From Lysobacter silvisoli (lineage in GTDB: Bacteria > Pseudomonadota > Gammaproteobacteria > Xanthomonadales > Xanthomonadaceae), in the NCBI RefSeq assembly GCF_003382365.1, contig NZ_QTSU01000003.1:1-64000 (forward strand): 64,000 nt of DNA, read 5' to 3'. Of the stretch, positions 35,635-49,617 are shown piece after piece. Position 1 is the stretch's first letter; each line of letters starts with the position of its first letter. A program made the position numbers and the translations under genes. The notes under the pieces were generated by a model that worked only from the letters and a program-made list of their open reading frames with translations, was not told the DNA's origin and ran no database searches.

Positions 35635-37359
35635 ATGCTTAGGCTCACGCCGCGCAGTCTGTCTGCGCTGATCGCCCTGACCCTGACCGCGCCCGCCGCT
35701 CTGGCGGCCCCGACCTGTCCCAGCAACGTCCTCGCCCAGCCGAAGACGAACTACCTGTACGTGTTCTTCCCGACCGCGACCGCGCCGTTCCCGACCATCG
35801 GCCCGTCCAGTTCGGCCGCGCCGTTCAACGTCGCCGACCTGGACCCGGTGGTCGGCTCCACCGCCACGTTGCGCAACCGCATCTTCGACTTCGTGGTCGA
35901 CGACTACTGCGAGTTCAACCTGCAGGTGAACCAGACCACCACCCTGCCCAGCCCGACGGTGCCGCGCTGGCAGATCGTAGCGGTGGGTTCGGACACCGCC
36001 GGCAGCCTGTTCGGCCAGGCCCAGGCCGTGGACACCAACGACGCCGATCCGCAGGACTACGCGCGGGTCTGGGCCAAGTCGTTCAAGGACACCTACGGCG
36101 CCGCCGGCCAGCCGCTCAACGGCGTGGGCTCCACCCTGGAGCGCTGGTCCACCGCGATCGGCACCACCACCTCGCATGAGGCCGCGCACAACTACGGCGC
36201 CGCCCATGGCCATTCCGCGCCGCGCCCGACCGAAGACGCGCAGAACTGGCACATCATGGCCACCGGCTCCACCGGCCTGACCGGCGAAATGCGCGCCGCG
36301 CGCAACCGCCACTTCAGCGACACCGAGTACGAAATCCTCGGCCACAACATCGGCCTGAACACCAAGACCCTGCACAACTGGGATTTCGTCAATCCCAACA
36401 ACACCAACGCCAACAAGATGCGGATCAAGCTGCTGAGCACCAGCAACAGCCTGAGCATCAACTGGTGGTACAACGGCTCTGCCAGTCCGTGGCAGAACCC
36501 CACGGTGAGCTACACCGGCAGCACCCAGAACTTCCAGGGCAACGTGTACTACGTGCACAACCTGGACTTCGCCACCGCCAAGCCCTGGAGCGGACCCAGC
36601 CCCGGCATCGTGATGCCGGCCGCGCCGTTCCACACCGGCGCCAGCTTCGCCGGCAGCGCCACGGTGATCGTGTTCGACGTGCAGCTTTTCAACGGCGCCA
36701 CCCTGCTGCCGCTGGCGCCGCGCCTGGCCGGCTACGACGCCGGCGACATCGATGCGGACACCGGCGCGTTCACCCTCAACTTCTTCAACACCAACCCCGG
36801 CGCCGGCGCGCTGGAACTGTCGGAAGTGCAGATCTTCCGCTCGCCGCGCATGCTCGACATCTCGGCGATGATGCGCGACGGCCGCCCGGTGGACGTGCGC
36901 GGGCAGCCGGTGTCGTTCCATTCCAGCAGCGTGATCCGCAAGCAGTCGGTGGCCGAGCGCCTGGAACTGCCGCTGGCCAAGATGACCGACCCGCGCACGG
37001 TGGACATCGTCTACAAGCCCGAGGACTGCCCGCAAGGTTCCAAGGGCGCCAACGGCCCGGGCGACCACGCCACCGGCGAGATCCGCTACTGCCACAAGGG
37101 CAATGCGCTGAGCCTGTTCCCGAACACCTACACCTACCTGATCGCCAACGTGGTCGATCCCAACGCGACCTATTGGGATCCGCAGCTGCGCAAGTTCGTG
37201 CAGGGCCCGCTGCAGAACACGATCTATTACCAGGTGGGCGGCGTGGTGCCGGATCTGAACCGCAACGGCCAGGACGACCTGCTCGACATCCGCAGCGGCC
37301 GCTCCAAGGACGAAGACCGCAACGGCGTGCCCGACGAGGCACAGCAGCAACAGCGTTGA
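35635..37359 (+). CDS. Secreted metzincin-type zinc metalloprotease
   Basis: 574 residues. A signal peptide (ALIALTLTAPAALA) is followed by a zinc site HEAAHNYGAAH at residues 181-191 (HExxHxxGxxH, with His181, Glu182, His185, His191) and a likely Met-turn IMATG at 207-211, the hallmark of metzincins. The C-terminal end DLNRNGQDDLLDIRSGRSKDEDRNGVPDE resembles paired calcium-binding loops of the dockerin or thrombospondin type-3 kind. AAGGAGG precedes the ATG by 7 nt. The middle region has no domain I recognise. Probably an exported protease; the subfamily is not one I can name. Confidence 0.85.
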   Translation: MLRLTPRSLSALIALTLTAPAALAAPTCPSNVLAQPKTNYLYVFFPTATAPFPTIGPSSSAAPFNVADLDPVVGSTATLRNRIFDFVVDDYCEFNLQVNQTTTLPSPTVPRWQIVAVGSDTAGSLFGQAQAVDTNDADPQDYARVWAKSFKDTYGAAGQPLNGVGSTLERWSTAIGTTTSHEAAHNYGAAHGHSAPRPTEDAQNWHIMATGSTGLTGEMRAARNRHFSDTEYEILGHNIGLNTKTLHNWDFVNPNNTNANKMRIKLLSTSNSLSINWWYNGSASPWQNPTVSYTGSTQNFQGNVYYVHNLDFATAKPWSGPSPGIVMPAAPFHTGASFAGSATVIVFDVQLFNGATLLPLAPRLAGYDAGDIDADTGAFTLNFFNTNPGAGALELSEVQIFRSPRMLDISAMMRDGRPVDVRGQPVSFHSSSVIRKQSVAERLELPLAKMTDPRTVDIVYKPEDCPQGSKGANGPGDHATGEIRYCHKGNALSLFPNTYTYLIANVVDPNATYWDPQLRKFVQGPLQNTIYYQVGGVVPDLNRNGQDDLLDIRSGRSKDEDRNGVPDEAQQQQR

Positions 37360-37422
37360 AGCGATGGCTGCGGTGCGCCCGGTCCCTGCCGGGCGCATCG
37401 CGGCTCATCGATAGAGCAGAGC

Positions 37423-38086
37423 CTGCCCTCACCCCAACCCGCATCCCGGCCCGACCGCATAGCGGTCGGGCGTTCGGTGCAGCGCGAGCCAATGGCTCGC
37501 AAGCGCTGCCCCTCACCCCGCGAGCGGGAGAGGGGCTAAAGCAGCAAGCGGCGTCGGATGCATCCCCTCTCCCGCTTGCGGGAGAGGGTTAGGGTGAGGG
37601 GGTGAGCGCAGCGAATGCTCTTGACCCTCGCTCGGGCACCGAACTCGCCGTACCAATAGAAGACCCGGAGAGCCTGCCCCCGCGAAGGCGGGGGGCGGCG
37701 CACAGGAGGTGCGCCGTTTTTCGCTGGCACAGGGATGTGCCATCGAAAAATCCCGGCGCAAACTCCGATCTCGCACGGGAGCTCTGGCCAAGCCTTTTTC
37801 TTTGGCTACTTTCTTTTGACGCTTATCAAAAGAAAGTGACCCGGCCGCTTGCGGACGGAAGCTGTTGTTGTCGCTTCAACCAGCACACCTAAACACCTTC
37901 GCGAGTTCGGAGCTGGTCGCGGCTCACGCCGCTCCTACCCCAAGGCGTCAGAGCAGACCCCACGCCGACCGAGGGCTTGGTCGTAACTGTGGATTCGCGG
38001 TCGCAGCTTGCGCAGCTCCTACGGGGGAACCGAGGCTTTCGCCATGAGGCGGGTTCGCGATCGCGACTCAGGACGCTCCTACCCCA
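37423..38086. repeat. Composite interspersed intergenic repeat, copy C
   Basis: Third copy, between the convergent metalloprotease and uvrD genes. It shares the CTCTCCCGC/GCGGGAGAG hairpins, the gcgccgtttttcgctggcac segment, the central hairpin GGCTACTTTCTTTTGA (37804-37819) / TCAAAAGAAAGTGACC (37826-37841) and GTAG-REP-like units at the end. Relative to copy B it has an extra stretch early on with a GCCCGACCGCATAGCGGTCGGGC hairpin (about 37450-37472). No credible gene lies in it. Confidence 0.85.
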
Positions 38087-38096
38087 AGGCTAAGCG

Positions 38097-40277
<2,181 letters not shown>

Positions 40278-40337
40278 CCTTGTATTGTAACGGCCGCACC
40301 CGCGGGAACCTTGCCCGGGCCTGGACATCCAATACGC

Positions 40338-41297
40338 ATGCGCCGCCCGCCCCGCTTGTTCACGATCGCCTGCGCGCTGGCCCTGTTGGCCGGTCCGCGC
40401 GCCCATGCCGACGACGCCGGTCCGGCGCGCACCCTGCACAGCGGCGGCAACGTCTTGCAGGTCAGCGTGGAAGGCGTGTCCGATCCCGAACGCGTGACCC
40501 TGCTGCAGCGCTGGCTGGCCGAATGCGCGGACGCCAGCCTGACCGCGTTCGGGCGCTATCCGCTGCGCACGGCGCGGGTGCGCATCCGCGAGATCGACAG
40601 CCGCGATCCCAGCCCGGTGCCCTGGGGCCAGACCCGCCGCGGCGACGGCGTGGCGGTGCTGCTGTACGTGCGCCGCGGCGCCAGCCTGGAACAACTGCGC
40701 GCCGACTGGACCGCGGTGCACGAGCTGTCGCACCTGTTCCACCCCTACCTGGGCCGCGAAGGCCGCTGGATGGCCGAGGGCCTGGCCAGCTACTACCAGA
40801 ACGTGTTGCGCGCACGCGCCGGCTTGCTCACGCCGGAGCAGGCCTGGCGCCAGCTCGATGCCGGCTTCGGCCGCGGCCGCCGGGTCGGCGCGGGCGCGCC
40901 GCTGGACGAGCTGGGCCGCGGCGGCACCATGCGCGTGTACTGGGCGGGCGCGGCCTATTGGCTGGAGGCCGACCTGGCCCTGCGCGCGCGCGGACTGGAC
41001 CTGGACACGCTGCTGTCGCGCTACGCCGCCTGCTGCCTGGACGCGACGGCCGACGACATGGACGCGATGACGCCGCAGCGCTTCGCCGCCGAACTCGACC
41101 GCCTGGGCGGCGACGGCGTGTTCGTGCGGCTGTATCGGCGCTATGCGAGCGCGCGCGAGTTTCCGGATCTGAGCGCGGCCTATGCCGCGCTGGGCCTGGA
41201 CACCGACGCGGGTGGTTTGCGCTACTCGCCCGAGGCCGACGCGGTGCGCTTGCGCACGGCGATCATGGGGCCCAGGGCCAGCCGCGAACGGCGTTGA
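40338..41297 (+). CDS. Secreted gluzincin-like metallopeptidase
   Basis: 319 residues with an N-terminal signal peptide (LFTIACALALLAGPRAHA). A zinc site HELSH (residues 128-132) is followed by Glu147 in MAEGLASYYQN, the HExxH + E pattern of M1/M61-type gluzincins. The C-terminal helical part (about 190-300) resembles the thumb of M61-like peptidases. Only the core catalytic segment is present, and it is much shorter than typical M61 proteins. Substrate unknown. It is divergent from uvrD. Confidence 0.8.
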   Translation: MRRPPRLFTIACALALLAGPRAHADDAGPARTLHSGGNVLQVSVEGVSDPERVTLLQRWLAECADASLTAFGRYPLRTARVRIREIDSRDPSPVPWGQTRRGDGVAVLLYVRRGASLEQLRADWTAVHELSHLFHPYLGREGRWMAEGLASYYQNVLRARAGLLTPEQAWRQLDAGFGRGRRVGAGAPLDELGRGGTMRVYWAGAAYWLEADLALRARGLDLDTLLSRYAACCLDATADDMDAMTPQRFAAELDRLGGDGVFVRLYRRYASAREFPDLSAAYAALGLDTDAGGLRYSPEADAVRLRTAIMGPRASRERR

Positions 41298-41566
41298 AAG
41301 CGCTGCGCGTAGCGGCGCCAGCATACGCACGAGTATCGCCGCGCGGCCGCGATGCGGTTCGCCTTTGCGCGCGCCGGGAGCGGTGTGCCGAGTGTGCCGA
41401 GGGTCTCAGCCCGGTTCGGCGCAAGCTCGCATCCGACGGCGCCGACGCGCGCGCGGCGGTGATAGATTGCAACGGTAGATGCGCTAGGCCATGGATTCGG
41501 CAGAGACGCCGCTGGCTGCCGGAACTGTCCACCACCCATAGCGGCATAGGACAAGGAGAGTTACAG

Positions 41567-41797
41567 ATGCACAAGATCTTGCTCGGCGCGGCGATCGCAC
41601 TGCTCGGCCTGGGAATGAGCTCCAGCGCGAACGCATGGCCGCCGCCGACCTACCCCTGCAACGCCAGCAACCAGGGCGCGCAGACCGCCACGCCGTTCGG
41701 CTCGGGCTACATCGTGTGGGAATGCGACGGCCAGAACTGGCAGTTCATGCTGCAGTACGTCTGCGATTCGCAGGGCAACAACTGCATTCCGCTGTAA
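41567..41797 (+). CDS. Small secreted four-cysteine protein
   Basis: 76 residues: a signal peptide (ILLGAAIALLGLGMSSSANA) and a mature part of about 53 residues with four Cys (31, 53, 66, 73) that could form two disulfides. The rest is rich in aromatic and polar residues (WPPPTYP, YIVWECDGQNWQFMLQY). AAGGAGAG lies 7 nt before the ATG, a strong start. It stands alone and matches no family I know. A small exported structural, inhibitory or toxin-like peptide is possible; nothing in the sequence decides it. Confidence 0.75.
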   Translation: MHKILLGAAIALLGLGMSSSANAWPPPTYPCNASNQGAQTATPFGSGYIVWECDGQNWQFMLQYVCDSQGNNCIPL

Positions 41798-41853
41798 GGC
41801 GGCGCCGGACGCAGAGGCCCGCGCCTCTGCGTCTTCGCTTGGGCCCGGGCGAC

Positions 41854-42492
41854 TCAGTGCGCCTTGGCCGCCTTGGGCGCGTGCGCCATGACCTTGTCGG
41901 TCATCGCGATGCCGATCGCCGAAAGAATGAAGACCGTGTGGATGATGGTCTGCCACATCACGCCCAGCGAGCTGGACTTGGTGCAGGCCGCACCCAGGCC
42001 GGTCACGCCGGCGGCGGTCGCGTCGGCCACCATCTTCATCGCGGCCAGGCCTTCGGGGCTGCTGCACATCGGCAGGCCCAGATCGCCGGCGGCGATGAAG
42101 GTCTTGAGCAGGTGGATCGAGGAGATGCCGATGATCGCCATCGCCAGCTTGACCTTGAGCACCGAGGCGTTGACGTGGCTCAGCCACTCCGGCTGGTCCG
42201 GGTGCCCTTCCAGGCGCAGGCGCGAAACGAAGGTCTCGTAGCCGCCCACGATCACCATCACCAGCAGGTTGGAGATCATGACCACGTCGATCAGGCCCAG
42301 CACGATCAGCATGATCCCCTGCTCGTTCAGGGTGTTGGCGCCACCGATCAGATGCCACAGCTCCTTGAGGAACAGGAACACGTAAACGCCTTGGGCCACG
42401 ATCAGGCCCAGGTACAGCGGCAGCTGCAGCCAGCGCGAACTGAAGATCAGGGCGGGCAGCGGATTGAGGCGTTCGGTACGCTCGATGGTCAT
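41854..42492 (-). CDS. UPF0114/YqhA family membrane protein (TIGR00645)
   Basis: 212 residues with four membrane segments. IFSSRWLQLPLYLGLIVAQGVYVFLFLKELWHL, MLIVLGLIDVVMISNLLVMVIVGGYETFVSRL and IGISSIHLLKTFI are diagnostic of the family. Function is uncertain. The usual YqhA protein is about 165 residues; the extra part here is a loop with two Cys (MCSSPEG and GAACTKSS) before the last segment. It is convergent with the small secreted gene and divergent from the GST gene. Confidence 0.9.
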   Translation of the reverse strand: MTIERTERLNPLPALIFSSRWLQLPLYLGLIVAQGVYVFLFLKELWHLIGGANTLNEQGIMLIVLGLIDVVMISNLLVMVIVGGYETFVSRLRLEGHPDQPEWLSHVNASVLKVKLAMAIIGISSIHLLKTFIAAGDLGLPMCSSPEGLAAMKMVADATAAGVTGLGAACTKSSSLGVMWQTIIHTVFILSAIGIAMTDKVMAHAPKAAKAH

Positions 42493-42569
42493 GCGATGGC
42501 CTGGCGGGCGGGCTTAAAAGGCCGTCCAGGGTAACGGCGCGCCCATGACCGCGCCAAGTCGGGGCCTGA

Positions 42570-46444
<3,875 letters not shown>

Positions 46445-46472
46445 GGTGTGGCGAGCCGAAGGCGAACGCACC
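46445..46472. repeat. Short hairpin repeat between convergent genes, second copy
   Basis: GGTGTG (46445-46450) pairs with CGCACC (46467-46472) with one G-U pair, around a GAGCCGAAGGCGA loop. It is a diverged copy of the element at 19399 and begins just after the stop of the transglutaminase-like gene. Confidence 0.45.
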
Positions 46473-46519
46473 GCCGCGCATGCTTCGCAAGCACGCGATG
46501 GTGCGCCTGTCACCGCATC

Positions 46520-47038
46520 CTATTGCTCGGGCGTTGCGTTCCGTTCGACCGAGGCGATCGCGGACTCCAAAGCATTCGCATCGCGCTGCGGTAGCTCAGG
46601 CAAATCGCGGTCGTCGGCCCACTGCGCATCGCCCGGGTCGCTGACGCCGCCCATGACCAAAATCTCGTGCAACTCCTCGGGCTCGCATTCCTTGCCCTGC
46701 TGTTCTGCCGGCAGCAAGGATGCGGCCGGCACCGGCGAGGCATTCGCCTCGGTCGCCAACGGCAACGCCGGCGGATCGGCCGCGAACGCACCGCCCGAGA
46801 CCAGGGTGGCGGCGATGGCGATGCCGAAACCCACGCCGCGGCGCGCGGCTGGTGCGGGGCGCTTGTAGGACACGCAGATCTTGCCGCTGGCGCTGTCCAG
46901 CAGCGCGCGGCGCTGCGCATCGTCCAGCGCGTCCAGGGCGTGGACGTGGCGTTCGCAATGACCGCAGTAGCCGGACAGCCGGCGCTGCTCGTCGATGCCC
47001 AGTGGGCAAGGCGTGTCGATCCTAGGCACCAGCGCCAT
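46520..47038 (-). CDS. Membrane protein with N-terminal four-cysteine (zinc-finger-like) cluster
   Basis: 172 residues. The N terminus has Cys11, Cys25, Cys28 and Cys55 (RIDTPCPLGIDEQRR, SGYCGHCERHVHALDAL, GKICVSY), a layout like the small metal-binding N-terminal domain found on various envelope proteins of Bacteroidetes and Proteobacteria. One membrane segment follows (GFGIAIAATLVSGGAFA, about 71-86), then an acidic, Pro-rich tail of about 85 residues probably outside the membrane. A strong AAGGGGA precedes the ATG at 47038. Function unknown; it may pass a cytoplasmic metal or redox signal across the membrane. Confidence 0.75.
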   Translation of the reverse strand: MALVPRIDTPCPLGIDEQRRLSGYCGHCERHVHALDALDDAQRRALLDSASGKICVSYKRPAPAARRGVGFGIAIAATLVSGGAFAADPPALPLATEANASPVPAASLLPAEQQGKECEPEELHEILVMGGVSDPGDAQWADDRDLPELPQRDANALESAIASVERNATPEQ

Positions 47039-47171
47039 GGCGTTCCCCTTGTCGGCCTGCGTGTCGGCCTGTGCCGCCGTTGTAGCACGCGGCCGGCCGC
47101 CGCGCGACGCGTGCTTGGCGGCGGCGACAGCGCCGCCGATACTGGCCGTACCCGTCCCGCCGGAAACCGCC

Positions 47172-47690
47172 ATGACCGCCGTGCCGCCGCCGCTGCCCCA
47201 ACGCGACTGGGCGCAACGCAACCGCGCCTGGTTCCTGCCGCTGCTGGTGGTGCTGGGCCTGGCGCTGACGGTGGGCTTCGTCTACGGCATCTTCTCGCTG
47301 GTGGTCGGGCAGATGAAGTCGCACCCGGCCTATATCGAGGCCCTGGCGCGCACCCGCGGCAATGCGCAGGCGGTGGCCGCGCTGGGGCTGCCGATCGAGG
47401 AACCATGGATGGTCATGGGCAGCGTGGCGGGCGGCGCCAAGCGCGGCTCGGCCCACCTGCAGATCCCGCTGACCGGGCCCAAGGGCGCGGGCACGGTGTA
47501 CGTGGACGCCACGCGCGAAAGCGGCGCCGACTGGGTCTACCACCGCATGGACCTGCGCCTGAAGGACGGCCGCGAGATCGTGCTGATCAAGCCTGCGCCG
47601 GAGACCGAAGGCGAGGACGAAGAGACCGCGGCCGGCTGCGAGGACCCGCGTTTGGACGACGAGACCGCGACCGCCGCCTCGGGCTCGTGA
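47172..47690 (+). CDS. Coa1-family protein (cytochrome oxidase assembly factor 1-like)
   Basis: 172 residues. One N-terminal membrane segment (FLPLLVVLGLALTVGFVYGIFSLV) is followed by the compact Coa1/Tim21-like domain, with SAHLQIPLTGPKGAGTVYVDATRESGADWVYHRMDL as the most conserved part. The tail is acidic. In mitochondria Coa1 helps assemble cytochrome oxidase; a role here is not demonstrated, and no cytochrome c oxidase gene is adjacent. The ATG at 47172 places the membrane segment near the N terminus. Confidence 0.8.
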   Translation: MTAVPPPLPQRDWAQRNRAWFLPLLVVLGLALTVGFVYGIFSLVVGQMKSHPAYIEALARTRGNAQAVAALGLPIEEPWMVMGSVAGGAKRGSAHLQIPLTGPKGAGTVYVDATRESGADWVYHRMDLRLKDGREIVLIKPAPETEGEDEETAAGCEDPRLDDETATAASGS

Positions 47691-47760
47691 CCTACGGCGC
47701 ATGCCCGCCCCCGGCCGGGCGCCTAAGGTCGGCGGACCTCCCAGCCACCGACCCGGACCG

Positions 47761-49563
47761 ATGAAGACCCTCGCCCTAGCGATTTCCCTGGCGCTGCTCG
47801 CGCCCAGCGCGGCGTTCGCCGCCCAGGCCGCGGCCAAGCCCGCCGCCGCGACCACCCGCCCGGTACCGGCGTGGGTGACCCAGAGCAATGAGTACGCGCA
47901 CATCCTGCTCAAGGCGCAGGGCGAGTTCGCGCCCGAGACCATGTCCTTCTTCGGCGTGCCCGGCTTCGACGAGCGGGTGACCGACCTGGGCCCGGACAAC
48001 GGCGCGCGTTTCCGCGCCGCCATGGCCAAGGGCCGCGACGCGCTGCGCGAGAAGCTGCAGTTGGAGCGCGATCCCAACGTGCGCCAGGACCTGGAGATCA
48101 TGATCGCCGCCGCCGACCAGAACATCGCCGGCAGCGAACTCAACGAACGCCTGACCCTGCCCTGGACCGACGCGCCGCAGCTGGTGTTCCAGGGCATGCG
48201 CGGCCTGCTCTCCGACCAGACCCCGCCGGAGCGCCGCGCGCGCGCGCTGCAGCGCCTGAAGAACTACGTGGGCCAGGGCGCCGGCGGCACCCCGATCACC
48301 GTGCTCGCGCGCCAGCGCTACGAGGAGCGCGCCACCGACCCGGCCAAGCTGCGCCCGACCAAGCTGGAAGTGGAGCAGGCGCTGGGCAACATCGAGACCT
48401 ACTCGGCCGGCATCCGCAAACTGTTCGAGAAGTACAAGATCGCCGGCGCCGAGCCGGCGCTGGCGGCCATGGACCAGCAGTTCAAGGACTACGCCGCCTG
48501 GGCCCGCGCCCAGGTGCTGCCGCAGGCGCGCACCGACAACCGCCTGCCGCCGGAGCTGTACGCCTTCGGCCTGCAGCAGTTCGGCATCGACATCGACCCG
48601 CAGCTGCTGATCCGCCGCGCCCAGGTCGAATTCATGGAAACCCGCGCGGCCATGCGCCAGCTCGCGCCGCTGGTGGCGCAGGCCAAGGGCCTGAACGTGG
48701 CCGACCCGCACGACTACGTGGCGGTGATCCGCGCGCTCAAGCTCAAGTCGATTCCCAACGACCAGCTCGAAGCGCGCTACCGCACCGTGATCGACGCGAT
48801 CGACCCGATCATCCGCAAGGAGAAGATCGTCGACGTGCCGCAGCGGCCGATGATCATGCGCCTGGGCACCGAGGCCGAATCGGCCGCGCAGCCGGCGCCG
48901 CACTTCCTGCCCGCGCCGCTGGTGGGCAACACCGGCCAGCAGGGCCAGTTCGTGCTGCCCATCGCCGTGCCCAACCCCGACGGCAGCGCGCTGCAGTACG
49001 ACGACTTCAACTTCGACTCGGTGGCCTGGACCCTGTCGGCGCACGAAGGCCGCCCCGGCCACGAACTGCAGTTCACCGCCATGGTCGAGCGCGGCATCTC
49101 GCTGGCCCGCACCATGTTCGCGTTCAACTCGGTCAACGTCGAAGGCTGGGCGCTGTACGCCGAGGCCGAGATGGTTCCCTACGAGCCGCTGGACGGCCAG
49201 CTGATCGCGCTGCAGTTCCGCCTGATGCGCGCCGCGCGCGCCATGCTCGATCCCATGCTCAACCTGGGCCTCACCGACCGCGACCGCGCCGGCAAGGTGC
49301 TGACCGAACAGGTCGGCCTGTCGCCGGCGATGACCAAGCAGGAGCTGGACCGCTACACCTTCAACTCTCCCGGCCAGGCCGGCAGCTACTTCTACGGCTA
49401 CAGCCGGATCCTGGAGCTGCGCATGGAAACCGAGCTGGCGCTGGGCGACCGGTTCGACCGCCTGGCGTTCAACAACTTCCTGCTCGACCAGGGCCTGCTG
49501 CCGCCCGACCAGCTGGCCAAGGCGGTGCGCGAGGTGTTCGTTCCGGCGCAGCGCAAGCGCTGA
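47761..49563 (+). CDS. Secreted DUF885 family peptidase
   Basis: 600 residues with a signal peptide (LALAISLALLAPSAAFA). The DUF885 metal site HEGRPGH (residues 428-434) and Glu461 in VNVEGWALYAEAEM form an HExxxGH-type zinc centre like that of M32-family enzymes. Members are carboxypeptidase-like or unknown hydrolases. It is one of several exported hydrolases in the window. The ATG at 47761 gives the signal peptide. Confidence 0.9.
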   Translation: MKTLALAISLALLAPSAAFAAQAAAKPAAATTRPVPAWVTQSNEYAHILLKAQGEFAPETMSFFGVPGFDERVTDLGPDNGARFRAAMAKGRDALREKLQLERDPNVRQDLEIMIAAADQNIAGSELNERLTLPWTDAPQLVFQGMRGLLSDQTPPERRARALQRLKNYVGQGAGGTPITVLARQRYEERATDPAKLRPTKLEVEQALGNIETYSAGIRKLFEKYKIAGAEPALAAMDQQFKDYAAWARAQVLPQARTDNRLPPELYAFGLQQFGIDIDPQLLIRRAQVEFMETRAAMRQLAPLVAQAKGLNVADPHDYVAVIRALKLKSIPNDQLEARYRTVIDAIDPIIRKEKIVDVPQRPMIMRLGTEAESAAQPAPHFLPAPLVGNTGQQGQFVLPIAVPNPDGSALQYDDFNFDSVAWTLSAHEGRPGHELQFTAMVERGISLARTMFAFNSVNVEGWALYAEAEMVPYEPLDGQLIALQFRLMRAARAMLDPMLNLGLTDRDRAGKVLTEQVGLSPAMTKQELDRYTFNSPGQAGSYFYGYSRILELRMETELALGDRFDRLAFNNFLLDQGLLPPDQLAKAVREVFVPAQRKR

Positions 49564-49577
49564 TCGCCCGCGATGAC

Positions 49578-49617
49578 GACGGGCCGGAGCGCTGCGCTCC
49601 GGCCCGTCTTGCTTTCA
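49578..49617 (+). terminator. Intrinsic terminator between convergent genes
   Basis: Very stable stem GACGGGCCGGAGCGC (49578-49592) / GCGCTCCGGCCCGTC (49594-49608), effective loop GCTGC, followed by TTGCTTTC. It ends the DUF885 transcript, and the hairpin may also serve the convergent macroglobulin gene, whose stop lies at 49615. Confidence 0.75.

Noticed and set aside
41298-41566. Intergenic region before the small secreted gene considered for a riboswitch
   Set aside because: No conserved aptamer motif or paired terminator could be seen; only a good ribosome site is present.
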